Below, one piece after another: positions 9,488 to 18,114 of a stretch of 64,000 nt of DNA. Both the position numbers and the translations under genes were made by a program. Origin of the DNA: Hymenobacter nivis (GTDB lineage: Bacteria > Bacteroidota > Bacteroidia > Cytophagales > Hymenobacteraceae); the NCBI RefSeq assembly GCF_003149515.1, contig NZ_CP029145.1, positions 3,162,001-3,226,000 of the forward strand, written 5' to 3'. The stretch's first letter is position 1; every line of letters starts with the position of its first letter. The notes below the pieces were generated by a model, which worked only from the letters and a program-made list of their open reading frames with translations, was not told the origin of the DNA and made no database searches.

Positions 9488-9982
9488 TTAGTTGAGTTTT
9501 ACTTCTTTCAGGTACGAATCCACAAGCTGCGTTTGGGCAGTCGGGTCAGCGAGTTCGCGGCGCAGGATACGCTCGGCAATGTCGAGCGACAGCTGGGCAG
9601 CGGTATTTTTTACTTCGGCCAAGGCCGCGTTCTTTTCGGTTTGGATGGCTTCACGGGCCTGCTGCACGATGTAGTTGGCTTCGCTGGTAGCGCGGGCTTT
9701 CTCAGTTTCGCGGTGCTGGTTGGCCGCAACAGTGGCTTCCTGCATCATCCGGTCGCGCTCTAGGCGGGCATCGGCCAGCAGTTTCTCGTTGCCGGCTTTT
9801 AGCTGCTGCATTTCAATCTTGGCTTGGTCGGCCATGCGCAACGCGCTTTCGATACTGTCCTCGCGCTCCTTCAGCGACCCCAGGATGGGCTTCCAAGCGA
9901 ACTTGGCCAGCAAAAGGAAGAGAATCAGGAAAATCAGGGTTTGCCAGAACAGCAAGCCAAATTCGGGGGTGATGAGCGACAT
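9488..9982 (-). CDS. atpF: ATP synthase F0 b subunit
   Basis: Peripheral stalk of F0, 164 residues. One N-terminal membrane segment (FGLLFWQTLIFLILFLLLA) is followed by FAWKPI and a long charged coiled coil rich in Ala, Glu, Gln and Lys, reaching to the C-terminus. This is the standard b architecture. It follows the c-subunit gene after about 180 bp that contain a GC-rich hairpin. Confidence 0.96.
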   Translation of the reverse strand: MSLITPEFGLLFWQTLIFLILFLLLAKFAWKPILGSLKEREDSIESALRMADQAKIEMQQLKAGNEKLLADARLERDRMMQEATVAANQHRETEKARATSEANYIVQQAREAIQTEKNAALAEVKNTAAQLSLDIAERILRRELADPTAQTQLVDSYLKEVKLN

Positions 9983-10104
9983 ATTATCAGCGATTTAACA
10001 GCCTGGCTAACAAAAGGGCAAGGGGCTTGGTGCTTCCAAGCTGCCCGTAATGGCACGCCTGGGCAGGGGCCCCGGCCCGTAACGAAGGAAAACCCGGCGC
10101 GGCT

Positions 10105-10148
10105 GGCCCCGGTCTACCGCAGTAGGCTAGGACCAGCCGGCCGGGGCC
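10105..10148 (-). promoter_or_regulatory. GC-rich hairpin between atpE and atpF
   Basis: GGCCCCGG (10105-10112) pairs with CCGGGGCC (10141-10148), with further GC pairing possible inside. It starts 12 bp after the atpE stop. In other bacteria, RNA structure near atpE helps keep c subunit in excess; a similar role here is inference. Confidence 0.45.
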
Positions 10149-10159
10149 CACTGATGCAA

Positions 10160-10420
10160 CTATTTTAGGTTCAGTGCGATGAGCAAGCAGACCACCACGG
10201 CAAACAGGGCCGCGCCTTCTATCAGAGCCGCTACAATCAGCATGGCGGTCTGAATTTTACCAGAGGCCTCTGGCTGACGGCCGATGGCATCCATAGCGCT
10301 ACCACCGATGCGGCCGATACCTAGGCCAGCGCCGATAATAGCCAAACCAGCACCAATGCCAGCACCCATTACGGCCAGACCAACAGAATTAACAACTTGC
10401 AGTAACAACGAGAGAAGCAT
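10160..10420 (-). CDS. atpE: ATP synthase F0 c subunit
   Basis: Proteolipid of the rotor ring, 86 residues in two membrane helices. Helix 1 carries the Gly-rich GAGLAIIGAGLGIGRIG, the polar loop is GRQPEA, and helix 2 carries the proton-binding Glu (residue 68) in ALIEGAALFAVV. No extra sodium-ring ligands are obvious, so a proton ring is likely. The start is the ATG at 10420 (MLLSLLLQ); a longer in-frame reading to 10489 would add an unlikely N-terminus. Confidence 0.95.
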   Translation of the reverse strand: MLLSLLLQVVNSVGLAVMGAGIGAGLAIIGAGLGIGRIGGSAMDAIGRQPEASGKIQTAMLIVAALIEGAALFAVVVCLLIALNLK

Positions 10421-10504
10421 GGTAAAAGGGAAGTGTGTTGAAAAAATGAAAACGCAAAAATAGGTACGGAGCGCCGCCCGGGGCCCCATCAGAAGATATT
10501 AATA

Positions 10505-11578
10505 TTAGTGAGCGGCTACGTCGGGGCGGGTGAGGCGGCCCAGGTTGGAGCCACCATGCAACTGTTCGGCGGTGCCAAAGTCTTCTTCGTGGTGGTGCTC
10601 TTCAACGGCTCCACCGATGTACATGGCCGTAAGCAACGTAAAGATGTACGCTTGCAGGATGGACACTAGCAGCTCCAATAGGCTGATGAACAGGCCGAAA
10701 GGAACCGATAGGAAGCCAGCCCCAGCCGAGCGAAAAATGAAAATCAGGCTGATGAAGCTGAGAATGATGATGTGGCCGGCCGTGATGTTGGCGAATAGCC
10801 GCACCGCGAGCGAGAAAGGCTTCACAATTATCCCGACCAGCTCAACCGGTATCATGATTATGTAGAGTGCCCACGGCACCCCGGGAGGCGCGAAGATGTG
10901 TCCCCAGTAGTTTTTGTTGCTGCTGAACAGGGTGATAATCAGCGTGAGGATGGCTAGCATGGCCGTTACGGCTACGTTGCCGGTCAGGTTGGCAGCCCCG
11001 GGCGTGAGGCCCAGCAGGTTGTTGAACCAGATAAAAAAGAACACGGTGAGCAGGTACGGCATGTAGCGCTCGTACTTGGGGCCGATGCTTTTCTTGGCTA
11101 CCTCATCGCGAATAAATACTACGAACGGCTCTAGGAACGACTGCAAGCCGGTAGGGGCCTGGCCTACGCGGCGGCGGTAGCCGCGAGCCACCGACGTGAA
11201 CACGAGTACCAAAACCAGGCTGCTCAGCATAAGAGCCACGACGTTTTTGGTAATGGAGAAATCGTATACTTTGCTGCCGTCCAGCGCGGTCAGGTGTTCA
11301 TGCTCGAGCTTAAGGTTTTCGTAGCTTTTGCCTTCGGTTATTTTTTCCGACGAAAACACCGACAGGCCTTTGCCCGGCTGGTAGGCGATGATGGGGAAAT
11401 AGCTAACGAAATTGCCGTTGTCGGTGGAGAACCAGTGCCATTCGTGGGAATCGGCGATGTGGTGCAAAATAACTTCCCCCGCGTTGAAGGCTTCGGCCGG
11501 CTCAGCGCCCTTGGCGGGCTCTTGGGCAAAAACCGGCAGGGTCAGCAGAAAAAGGAGAATCGATAGTAAATGCTTCAT
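10505..11578 (-). CDS. atpB: ATP synthase F0 a subunit, with signal peptide and periplasmic N-terminal extension
   Basis: Stator channel subunit, 357 residues, longer than the roughly 270 of Escherichia coli. It begins with a signal peptide (MKHLLSILLFLLTLPVFAQ) and about 110 residues of soluble sequence before the five-helix core, a layout common in Bacteroidota. The core has the essential Arg in FSLAVRLFANITAGH and the C-terminal helix LLVSILQAYIFTLLTAMYIG. The tail is His/Glu-rich (EEHHHEED). It lies upstream of atpE. Confidence 0.95.
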   Translation of the reverse strand: MKHLLSILLFLLTLPVFAQEPAKGAEPAEAFNAGEVILHHIADSHEWHWFSTDNGNFVSYFPIIAYQPGKGLSVFSSEKITEGKSYENLKLEHEHLTALDGSKVYDFSITKNVVALMLSSLVLVLVFTSVARGYRRRVGQAPTGLQSFLEPFVVFIRDEVAKKSIGPKYERYMPYLLTVFFFIWFNNLLGLTPGAANLTGNVAVTAMLAILTLIITLFSSNKNYWGHIFAPPGVPWALYIIMIPVELVGIIVKPFSLAVRLFANITAGHIIILSFISLIFIFRSAGAGFLSVPFGLFISLLELLVSILQAYIFTLLTAMYIGGAVEEHHHEEDFGTAEQLHGGSNLGRLTRPDVAAH

Positions 11579-11614
11579 TCAAACGGACTTAATATCACAA
11601 ACCGAAGTAACTAA

Positions 11615-12022
11615 CTACTGCTCCGGTACTTGTTTTTTTGAAAACGGCCGCAAGTTAGTTAAAATAGCCCAAATTTCAAAGCCAGCAAAGAGAAAGTACA
11701 ATATGAAGAAGGCGCCCAGGAAGGTGTAAGTGGCCCGTCCGGCGTGGGCCCCGCCGTTGTAGAGGTACGCTAGGACGGCCGCCAAGCCGGCCACCAACCG
11801 GAGCGCCACGGAGCCGAAATAGGCCGCCAGAAAATTATCGGGGTTGGCACGCACGGCCCGCGCTGTGATGGCCAAGCCGATGAAGGTGAGGGCCGCCAAC
11901 CCGGCGAACAGAGACGGCGCCAGCGGATGCACCGCGGCGGCCCCGAAGGCGGCATGCAGCCCGTAGAGGACCAGGCCCACAACGCAACAAAAGGCCACGA
12001 ATGGCCGCAAAAAAACGAACAT
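11615..12022 (-). CDS. AtpI-like small membrane protein of the ATP synthase operon
   Basis: A 135-residue protein with four hydrophobic segments, the second hairpin holding FLAAYFGSVALRLVAGLAAV. It sits between the AtpZ-like gene and atpB, the place of AtpI, an assembly factor for the c-ring and possible Mg2+ channel. Sequence similarity to classic AtpI is weak by eye; position and topology carry the call. Confidence 0.65.
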   Translation of the reverse strand: MFVFLRPFVAFCCVVGLVLYGLHAAFGAAAVHPLAPSLFAGLAALTFIGLAITARAVRANPDNFLAAYFGSVALRLVAGLAAVLAYLYNGGAHAGRATYTFLGAFFILYFLFAGFEIWAILTNLRPFSKKQVPEQ

Positions 12023-12035
12023 GACGGAGCTGGCG

Positions 12036-12287
12036 CTAGGCGTTGTTGGTGAGGGAGCGTATGACTTGGTAGAGGGCCACGAGCACGCCCGCCAGCATGA
12101 GCCCGATGGTGAACCACGGCGTTTTGGTGTGGTAGTGGCCGTCGAGCCACGTGCCGGCCCAGGCGCTGAGGCCGATGGTGGCCAGCATCTGAAAAGCGAT
12201 GCCCGAATACTTAGCCACGGTGCGCAGCCGGTCGTCGCCGGCAGGGTCGGATTCGGGCCCGGGGCCGGCGGTGGGTGGGAGGGGCAT
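12036..12287 (-). CDS. atpZ: AtpZ/AtpI family protein
   Basis: First gene of the ATP synthase operon, about 83 residues with two membrane segments (YSGIAFQMLATIGLSAWAG and PWFTIGLMLAGVLVALYQVI). The pattern around GTWLDGHYHTKTPWFTIG fits AtpZ, a small helper proposed to act with AtpI in ATP synthase assembly or Mg2+/Ca2+ transport. An upstream ATG at 12314 overlaps the -7 promoter element at 12312-12319, so the ATG at 12287 (MPLPPTAG) is the credible start. Confidence 0.8.
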   Translation of the reverse strand: MPLPPTAGPGPESDPAGDDRLRTVAKYSGIAFQMLATIGLSAWAGTWLDGHYHTKTPWFTIGLMLAGVLVALYQVIRSLTNNA

Positions 12288-12311
12288 GAGCGGGACGTGA
12301 AGGACGGGGCG

Positions 12312-12319
12312 CAAAGCTA
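12312..12319 (-). promoter_or_regulatory. -7 element (TAGCTTTG) of the ATP synthase operon
   Basis: TAGCTTTG on the minus strand fits TAnnTTTG and lies 25 bp before the chosen atpZ start. It also argues against the longer atpZ start. No obvious -33 partner. Confidence 0.6.
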
Positions 12320-12464
12320 CGGCCCAGACCGGCGGGGGTTTGGGAGGGGAAACGTAATTTTACCCGGCGGCCGCCGTTGGTATGGCGCGGGCGCGCGTTG
12401 CTGAGCGAACATTTCGGGGCCCCGGCGGCGTTAGGGCCCCAGCAGCCGGCTTTTTCCTTTTCTT

Positions 12465-15400
12465 TTGGCTTTGACGAATTACTCGCTGAATTTTCGCTGG
12501 CTGGCCTGGGCCGGGTTGCTGCTGGGCCTCGGGTGGCTGGCCGGCTGCGCGTCGAGCACCGGCGTGGTGGGCCACGCCATCAACAACGTGGCGGCGCGCG
12601 ATAATGCCTACTTCCTGGCCCGCGAGCAACTGCGCGCCACCGAAACCAAGCTGTACGCGGGGCGCGTGAACGACTACAACCAGCGGCTACCGCTGTTCCC
12701 GACGCTGGACAGCGCCAGCGTGCGGGCCAACCGGGCCGATTTGAATGGCATCATCAAGCGGGCATCGATGCCGATTCAGAACCGGCCAGGGTCGGACTGG
12801 ACCGACGACGCCTACCTGCTGGTAGCCTGGGCCCGGTTCTACGCGATGCAGTTTGACGATGCGGCGCTGACATTTAAATACGTGAACTCGACCAGCAAAG
12901 ACCCCAACGCCCAGCACGAGGGCCTGATTGGGCTGATGCGCACCTTCATGGCCACCGACCAGCTGGAGAGCGCCAAGGCCGTGTCGGACCTGCTGGACCG
13001 GGAGGTGGGGGCCCCGGCCGACGCCCGCGAGCTGTTCCTGACCCGCGCCGACTACTACCTGCGCACTGAGGAGCCGAAACTGGCCATTCCGCAGCTGGAG
13101 CGGGCCGTGCCGCTGATTGAAATCAAGAACGAGCGTTCGCGCACGCGTTACCTGCTGGCCCAGCTGTACCAGGAGCAGGGCGACGACAAGAAGGCAGTGG
13201 CGCAGCTCAACGACATCCTGGCCCACAACCCGCCCTACGAGCTGGATTTTTTCAGCAAGCTGCTGCTGGCGCAGGTGTCGGGGCTGGACGCGGAGAACAA
13301 GGCCCGGCTCGATAAGTACTTCGCCGGGCTGCTGAAGGACCCGAAGAACAAGGAGTACCACGACAAGATTTACTACGAGCTGGCGCGGCTGGCTTACCGC
13401 CAGAAAGACTACGCCGGGGCCCTGGCTCAGCTGCGCACCGCCGCCAAGGCCACTACCACCAACCGCTCCCAGAAGAGCTACACCTACCTGCTGGCCGGGC
13501 GCATCTACTACGAGAACTTGCAGAAATTCCGCCTCGCGGCGGCCTATTACGACAGCACGGTGCAGAACATGAGCCAGACGGCCCGCACTTACGTGGCCGT
13601 TAAGGAGCGGGCCGACATTCTGAAGGAATTTGCCAAGCAGTACACCATCGTCGAAACCCAGGACAGCCTCCAGGCGCTGGTGCGGCTCGACCCAGGGGCC
13701 CTCGACCAGCGCCTCGACCAGTACGCCAGCGCCGAGCTGACGGCCCGCCAGGTGGCGCTGGCCAAGAAGGTGCTGGCTGACAAGGACCAGGCCCGCGCCG
13801 CCGAGCTGGCCGGCCGGCCGAGCCTCAGCAACGGCAGCTCGCTGAGCAACTTGCCCAGCGGCCAGTCGGCCATCGACCCGCTGGCGTTTGACCCCACCGC
13901 CGCCGGCACCGGGGCCAAGTGGTACTTCGACAACCCCGCCACGCTGGGCACGGCGCGCGCCGATTTCCTGCGCAAGTGGGACAACCGCCGCCTGCAGGAC
14001 AACTGGCGCACCAGCAGCCAAGCCAACAGCGCCAACCCCGCGGCCAACGGCAGCGTGCCCGTCACCGTGACCGGCAACGGCGACACCCGCGTGAACCCCA
14101 CCACCGGGGCCCCCGATGGCCCCCGCGTGGCTCCCGCCGTGGATCCTGCCGCCGAAAAGCGGGACCTACTAGTGCAGTACCGCCAGACGCTGCCCACCAC
14201 GCCCGAAAAGCTGCAAGCGTCTAACAAACAGATTGAAGCGGCGCTGTACGAGCTGGGCAACATCTACAAAGAGCAGCTGAAGGAGCGCGACCAAGGCATT
14301 GCCACCTATGCCCAGCAGGTGCAGCGTTTCCCCCAGGGCCTCAACGCGCCCGACGCTTACTACCTACTGTATTTGCATTACAAAGCCCTGCCCGACGCCG
14401 CTAAAGCCGCTGGCTACGCGGCCGCTTTGCAGCGCGAATTTCCGCAGTCGCTCTACGCCAAGCTGATTGCCGACCCGCAGTACCGCGAGCACGAGCTGGC
14501 CCTGCATAAGGCCGTGGCCAGCCGCGTCGATTCGGCGTTTGTGCTTTATAAAAACCAGGAGTTCCGCAAGGCTTCGGGCGTGCTGGCGCGCACCGAGCGC
14601 CAATATCCCAAGAACGACCTCAGCGACCGGGTGGCGTACTTAAAAACGCTGCTCGTGGTGCGTACCCAGCCGCCGCTCACGGCCCGCGGCATGGTGGAGA
14701 AGTTCTATAAAGACTTCCCCGACAGCCCGCTGGTACCCGAGGCCCGCGCCCTGGCCAGCACCTACCAGCGGCAGGACGCCGGCCAAATCACCGGGGCCCT
14801 GGCCTCGATGGACAAGCCCGTAGTGTCGATATTCCGCCCCGGCGAAATCGACAGCCGGCTGCGCGTGTACTACAGCAACGATGAGTCGCCAGCCGCGGCC
14901 GTAACGCCCACGCCAGCCGCGCCCGCCCCGGTGGCGCCAGCGCCCCCCCCGGGAATAACGCCGGCTGCGGAGGCTCCCAAGGGCTCGCCAAAACCGACGG
15001 TACCGGCGCGGAGGGCCCCGAAGAATGCGCCCAAAGCAGCCGTAACGGGCGCGCCAGCAACAACTGCGCCCGCGCCGGTAGTGCCCAGGGCCGCCCCAGC
15101 GCCGGCCGCCGGCACCCCCACTCCCACTGGGGCCCCAGTGCCAGCCGCCGGCACCCCCACCACTGGGGCCCCAGCGCCGGCCGCAGGCACCCCCACTCCC
15201 ACTGGGGCCCCAGCGCCGGCAGCTGACCCGAACGCCGCTGCTGCGCCCGCGCCTGCCGCGCCTGCTACGGCCTATGGCACGCAGCTGAGTGCAGCCCACG
15301 CCGTGGTGCTGGTGTTCCCGAAGGGTACGCCGCCGGTGGCCAATTTAGATGCGGCGCTGGACGCGTACAACCACCGCTGGTTCCGCGACGTGAACTTGCA

Positions 15401-15635
15401 GGTGCAAGCCGGGGCCCTCGACGACAAACAGGACTTGCTGGTGGTGCGTGCCCTGGTGGGCGCCAAGGTGGCCCAGAGCTACGCCGTGAAGCTGCGGGGG
15501 CCCCAGTCGCCGCTGGGGCGGCTGCGCGGACAAGGCTTCCAGGTGCTGGTCATCAGCCTCGAAAACCTGGCGCTGCTGCAAAGCTCCGGCGACTTGGCCG
15601 GCTACCAGGCGTTTTTTCAGAAGGTGTACAAGTAG
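12465..15635 (+). CDS. T9SS periplasmic lipoprotein PorW/SprE-like, TPR protein
   Basis: A 1056-residue lipoprotein: lipobox WLAGC with Cys at residue 28, then a long run of TPR-like helical repeats (LLAQLYQEQGDDKKAVAQLN; YYELARLAYRQKDYAGALAQ). A Pro/Ala linker lies at about residues 805-940, followed by a small globular C-terminal domain. Size, lipobox, TPRs and linker match PorW/SprE, needed for type IX secretion and gliding, where it links the GldL-M motor to outer-membrane parts. The start is a TTG at 12465 (or 12471). It diverges from the ATP synthase operon. The family call is from architecture and could be another TPR lipoprotein. Confidence 0.75.
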   Translation: MALTNYSLNFRWLAWAGLLLGLGWLAGCASSTGVVGHAINNVAARDNAYFLAREQLRATETKLYAGRVNDYNQRLPLFPTLDSASVRANRADLNGIIKRASMPIQNRPGSDWTDDAYLLVAWARFYAMQFDDAALTFKYVNSTSKDPNAQHEGLIGLMRTFMATDQLESAKAVSDLLDREVGAPADARELFLTRADYYLRTEEPKLAIPQLERAVPLIEIKNERSRTRYLLAQLYQEQGDDKKAVAQLNDILAHNPPYELDFFSKLLLAQVSGLDAENKARLDKYFAGLLKDPKNKEYHDKIYYELARLAYRQKDYAGALAQLRTAAKATTTNRSQKSYTYLLAGRIYYENLQKFRLAAAYYDSTVQNMSQTARTYVAVKERADILKEFAKQYTIVETQDSLQALVRLDPGALDQRLDQYASAELTARQVALAKKVLADKDQARAAELAGRPSLSNGSSLSNLPSGQSAIDPLAFDPTAAGTGAKWYFDNPATLGTARADFLRKWDNRRLQDNWRTSSQANSANPAANGSVPVTVTGNGDTRVNPTTGAPDGPRVAPAVDPAAEKRDLLVQYRQTLPTTPEKLQASNKQIEAALYELGNIYKEQLKERDQGIATYAQQVQRFPQGLNAPDAYYLLYLHYKALPDAAKAAGYAAALQREFPQSLYAKLIADPQYREHELALHKAVASRVDSAFVLYKNQEFRKASGVLARTERQYPKNDLSDRVAYLKTLLVVRTQPPLTARGMVEKFYKDFPDSPLVPEARALASTYQRQDAGQITGALASMDKPVVSIFRPGEIDSRLRVYYSNDESPAAAVTPTPAAPAPVAPAPPPGITPAAEAPKGSPKPTVPARRAPKNAPKAAVTGAPATTAPAPVVPRAAPAPAAGTPTPTGAPVPAAGTPTTGAPAPAAGTPTPTGAPAPAADPNAAAAPAPAAPATAYGTQLSAAHAVVLVFPKGTPPVANLDAALDAYNHRWFRDVNLQVQAGALDDKQDLLVVRALVGAKVAQSYAVKLRGPQSPLGRLRGQGFQVLVISLENLALLQSSGDLAGYQAFFQKVYK
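15096..15222 (+). repeat. In-frame tandem repeat in the PorW/SprE-like linker
   Basis: Three imperfect copies of a 33-42 bp unit containing GGCACCCCCAC...ACTGGGGCCCCAG encode the linker peptide PAAGTPTPTGAP with small length changes. A low-complexity spacer that can expand or shrink by slippage in whole codons. Confidence 0.75.
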
Positions 15636-15697
15636 GACCCCGGGCGGCGGGCTGGTGCTCTTTTTGCTGACAGGCCCGCGGCCCGCGCCGTGGGCTT

Positions 15698-15705
15698 TAT
15701 TTTTG
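15698..15705 (+). promoter_or_regulatory. -7 element (TATTTTTG) for the penicillin-binding protein gene
   Basis: TATTTTTG fits TAnnTTTG and lies 26 bp before the ATG at 15732, a normal leader length. Confidence 0.5.
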
Positions 15706-15731
15706 CGTGTTGATTTTGCCCTTATTTGCTT

Positions 15732-18080
15732 ATGCCTGACTACTCTGCTGCTACGCCCCGCCGGTCCAATGGGGCCCCTGCGCCGGCCCGGCCGGGGCGC
15801 TACACGGCTTTTGTGCGCACGCTGTGGGTGCTGTTTGTGGGCGGTGCGCTGGTGGCCGGGGGCTACGTGCTGGCCGTGAACAGCAACTTCCTGAACCTGT
15901 TCGGGCGGATGCCGAACCTGAAATCGCTCGAAAACCCGCGCTCCGAGCTGGCCTCCGAAATCTACTCCGCCGACGGCATGCTGCTGGGCAAGTACTTCCG
16001 CGAGAACCGCACGCCCGCCGAGTACAAAGACCTGCCCCAGAACTTGATTGACGCACTGGTGGCCACCGAGGACGTGCGCTTCGAGCAGCACTCGGGCATC
16101 GATCCGCGCAGCATTGCGCGGGCGGTGGTAGCGCTGGGACACGGCGGCGGGGGCTCCACGCTCACGCAGCAGGTGGCCAAGGTGCTGTTCAAAACCCGGC
16201 CCGACCAGCCCAATACCCTGAACGACGGCCTGCTGAACGGCAGCGGCAAGGTGGGCATCCTGGTGGCCAAAACCAAGGAATGGCTGCTGGCCATCCGGCT
16301 GGAGCGCAACTACACGAAGCGCGAAATCCTGCGCATGTACCTGAACACGGTGGAGTACGGCTCGAACGCCTACGGCATCAATACGGCGGCCAAAACGTTC
16401 TTCAACAAGGCCCCGCGCCAGCTGACGACGCCCGAGGCGGCCACGCTGGTGGGCATCGTGAACGCGCCCGGCCGCTTCAGCCCCAAGGTGCACCCCGACC
16501 GCTCGCGCCGCCGCCGCAACTGGGTGCTGCGCCAGATGGCCAGGGCCCACTACATTCCGGCCGCCGAGCTGGCCGCCGACACGGCCCAACCCATCGTGCT
16601 GCACTACAACGTAGAAAACCCGGCCAAGGGCCTGGCCCCGTACTTCCGTACCGAGGTGGCCAAGTCGCTGCTGGCCTGGGCCCGCGAGACGGACCACGAC
16701 CTGTACGCCGATGGCCTGAAGATTTACACCACCCTCGACGCGCGGATGCAGGAGCACGCCGAAGCGGCCGTGAACGAGCACCTGGCCTTGCAGCAGAAGT
16801 GGTTTTCGGCCCACTGGAAGGGCCAGCTGCCCTGGCGCGACGAGAACGGCCAGGTCATCCCCAACTTCCTGAACACTGCCATGCGCCGCACCCAGCGCTA
16901 CAAGTCGCTGATGAACATCTACGAAGGCAACCGCGACTCGGTGAATTACTACCTGCGCAAGAAGTACAAAATGCAGGTGTTCAGCTGGCAGGGCGAGCGG
17001 GAAGTGCTGATGTCGCCGCTCGACTCGCTGGCCTACTACAAGCGCTATTTGCAGGCCGGCTTCATGGCCATGAACCCGCTGAACGGCCAGGTGAAGGCCT
17101 GGGTGGGGGGCGCCAACTTTAAGTACTTCAAGTTCGACCACGTGCGCCAGGGCAAGCGCCAGCCGGGCTCCACCTTCAAGCCGATTGTGTACACGGCGGC
17201 CATCGACCAGGGCTACTCGCCGTGCTACCCGCGGCCCGACGTGCCCACCACCTTCCCGGCCGTGGCCGGCCGGCCCCCCTACACGCCCCAGAACTTCGAG
17301 GGCAACTACTCAGGGCGCACCTTCACGCTGCGCCAGGCCCTGGCCCGCTCCATGAACTCCATCACGGCGTGGCTGGTGCTCAAGCTCACGCCCGAAGTGG
17401 TGGTGGGCTACGCCAAGCGCCTGGGCATCACCTCGCCTATTGATGCGGTACCGTCGGTGGGCTTCGGGGCCTCCGATTGCAGCATTTTTGAGCTTTGCGG
17501 GGTGTACGCCACCTTCGTGAACAAGGGCGTGTGGACCGCGCCAGTGATGGTGACGCGCATCGAGGACAAGAACGGCAACGTGCTGCGCGAATTCCAGCCC
17601 CAGACCAAGGAGGTGCTGAGCGAGGAAACGGCCTACATCATGACCAACATGCTGCAAGCCAGCACCACCGAGCCCGGCGGCACCAGCACCATCCTGCACA
17701 CGGGCTTCAAGTTCCCCTACGATATCGGGGCCAAGACCGGCACCACCTCCAACTACTCCGATGCCTGGTTCATGGGCATCACCCCCGACCTGGTCTGCGG
17801 CATGTGGATTGGCGGCGAGGACCGCAGCATCCACTTCCGCACCGGGGCCTACGGCCAGGGGGCCCGGCTGGCGCTGCCGCTCTACGGCATCTTCATGAAG
17901 AAGGTGTACGCCGACAAGGACATCGCCATCAACCGGGGCCCCTTCCCGCTGCCGGCCAAGCCGCTGAGCATCGAGATTGACTGCTCGAAGTACACCGGCG
18001 CGGCCCAGCGCGACACCATCCCGTATGACCAGAAAATGGCCCAGCCCGACCTGGAGGGCCCCAACAAGCAGGATATTTAA
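15732..18080 (+). CDS. mrcA: Class A penicillin-binding protein 1A (bifunctional peptidoglycan synthase)
   Basis: A 782-residue inner-membrane enzyme that polymerises glycan strands and cross-links peptides in the periplasm. One N-terminal membrane anchor (about residues 30-50) is followed by a glycosyltransferase-51 domain, with catalytic Glu113 in ATEDVRFEQHSG and GGSTLTQQ near 140. The transpeptidase domain has the active Ser480 in GSTFKP, the SMN motif at Ser540 and KTGT at Lys668. All catalytic motifs are intact. The ATG at 15732 is preferred over a TTG two codons upstream. Confidence 0.95.
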   Translation: MPDYSAATPRRSNGAPAPARPGRYTAFVRTLWVLFVGGALVAGGYVLAVNSNFLNLFGRMPNLKSLENPRSELASEIYSADGMLLGKYFRENRTPAEYKDLPQNLIDALVATEDVRFEQHSGIDPRSIARAVVALGHGGGGSTLTQQVAKVLFKTRPDQPNTLNDGLLNGSGKVGILVAKTKEWLLAIRLERNYTKREILRMYLNTVEYGSNAYGINTAAKTFFNKAPRQLTTPEAATLVGIVNAPGRFSPKVHPDRSRRRRNWVLRQMARAHYIPAAELAADTAQPIVLHYNVENPAKGLAPYFRTEVAKSLLAWARETDHDLYADGLKIYTTLDARMQEHAEAAVNEHLALQQKWFSAHWKGQLPWRDENGQVIPNFLNTAMRRTQRYKSLMNIYEGNRDSVNYYLRKKYKMQVFSWQGEREVLMSPLDSLAYYKRYLQAGFMAMNPLNGQVKAWVGGANFKYFKFDHVRQGKRQPGSTFKPIVYTAAIDQGYSPCYPRPDVPTTFPAVAGRPPYTPQNFEGNYSGRTFTLRQALARSMNSITAWLVLKLTPEVVVGYAKRLGITSPIDAVPSVGFGASDCSIFELCGVYATFVNKGVWTAPVMVTRIEDKNGNVLREFQPQTKEVLSEETAYIMTNMLQASTTEPGGTSTILHTGFKFPYDIGAKTGTTSNYSDAWFMGITPDLVCGMWIGGEDRSIHFRTGAYGQGARLALPLYGIFMKKVYADKDIAINRGPFPLPAKPLSIEIDCSKYTGAAQRDTIPYDQKMAQPDLEGPNKQDI

Positions 18081-18114
18081 GGACCCCCCGGGGGCCCTGG
18101 TCGGCGGCAGCCAA

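Noticed and set aside
15345-17141. Open frame of nearly 600 codons on the minus strand opposite the PorW/SprE-like end and mrcA
   Set aside because: It spans the boundary of two well-supported genes, has a composition typical of antisense frames in GC-rich DNA (Gly, His, Arg, Val, Gln rich) and shows no domain.
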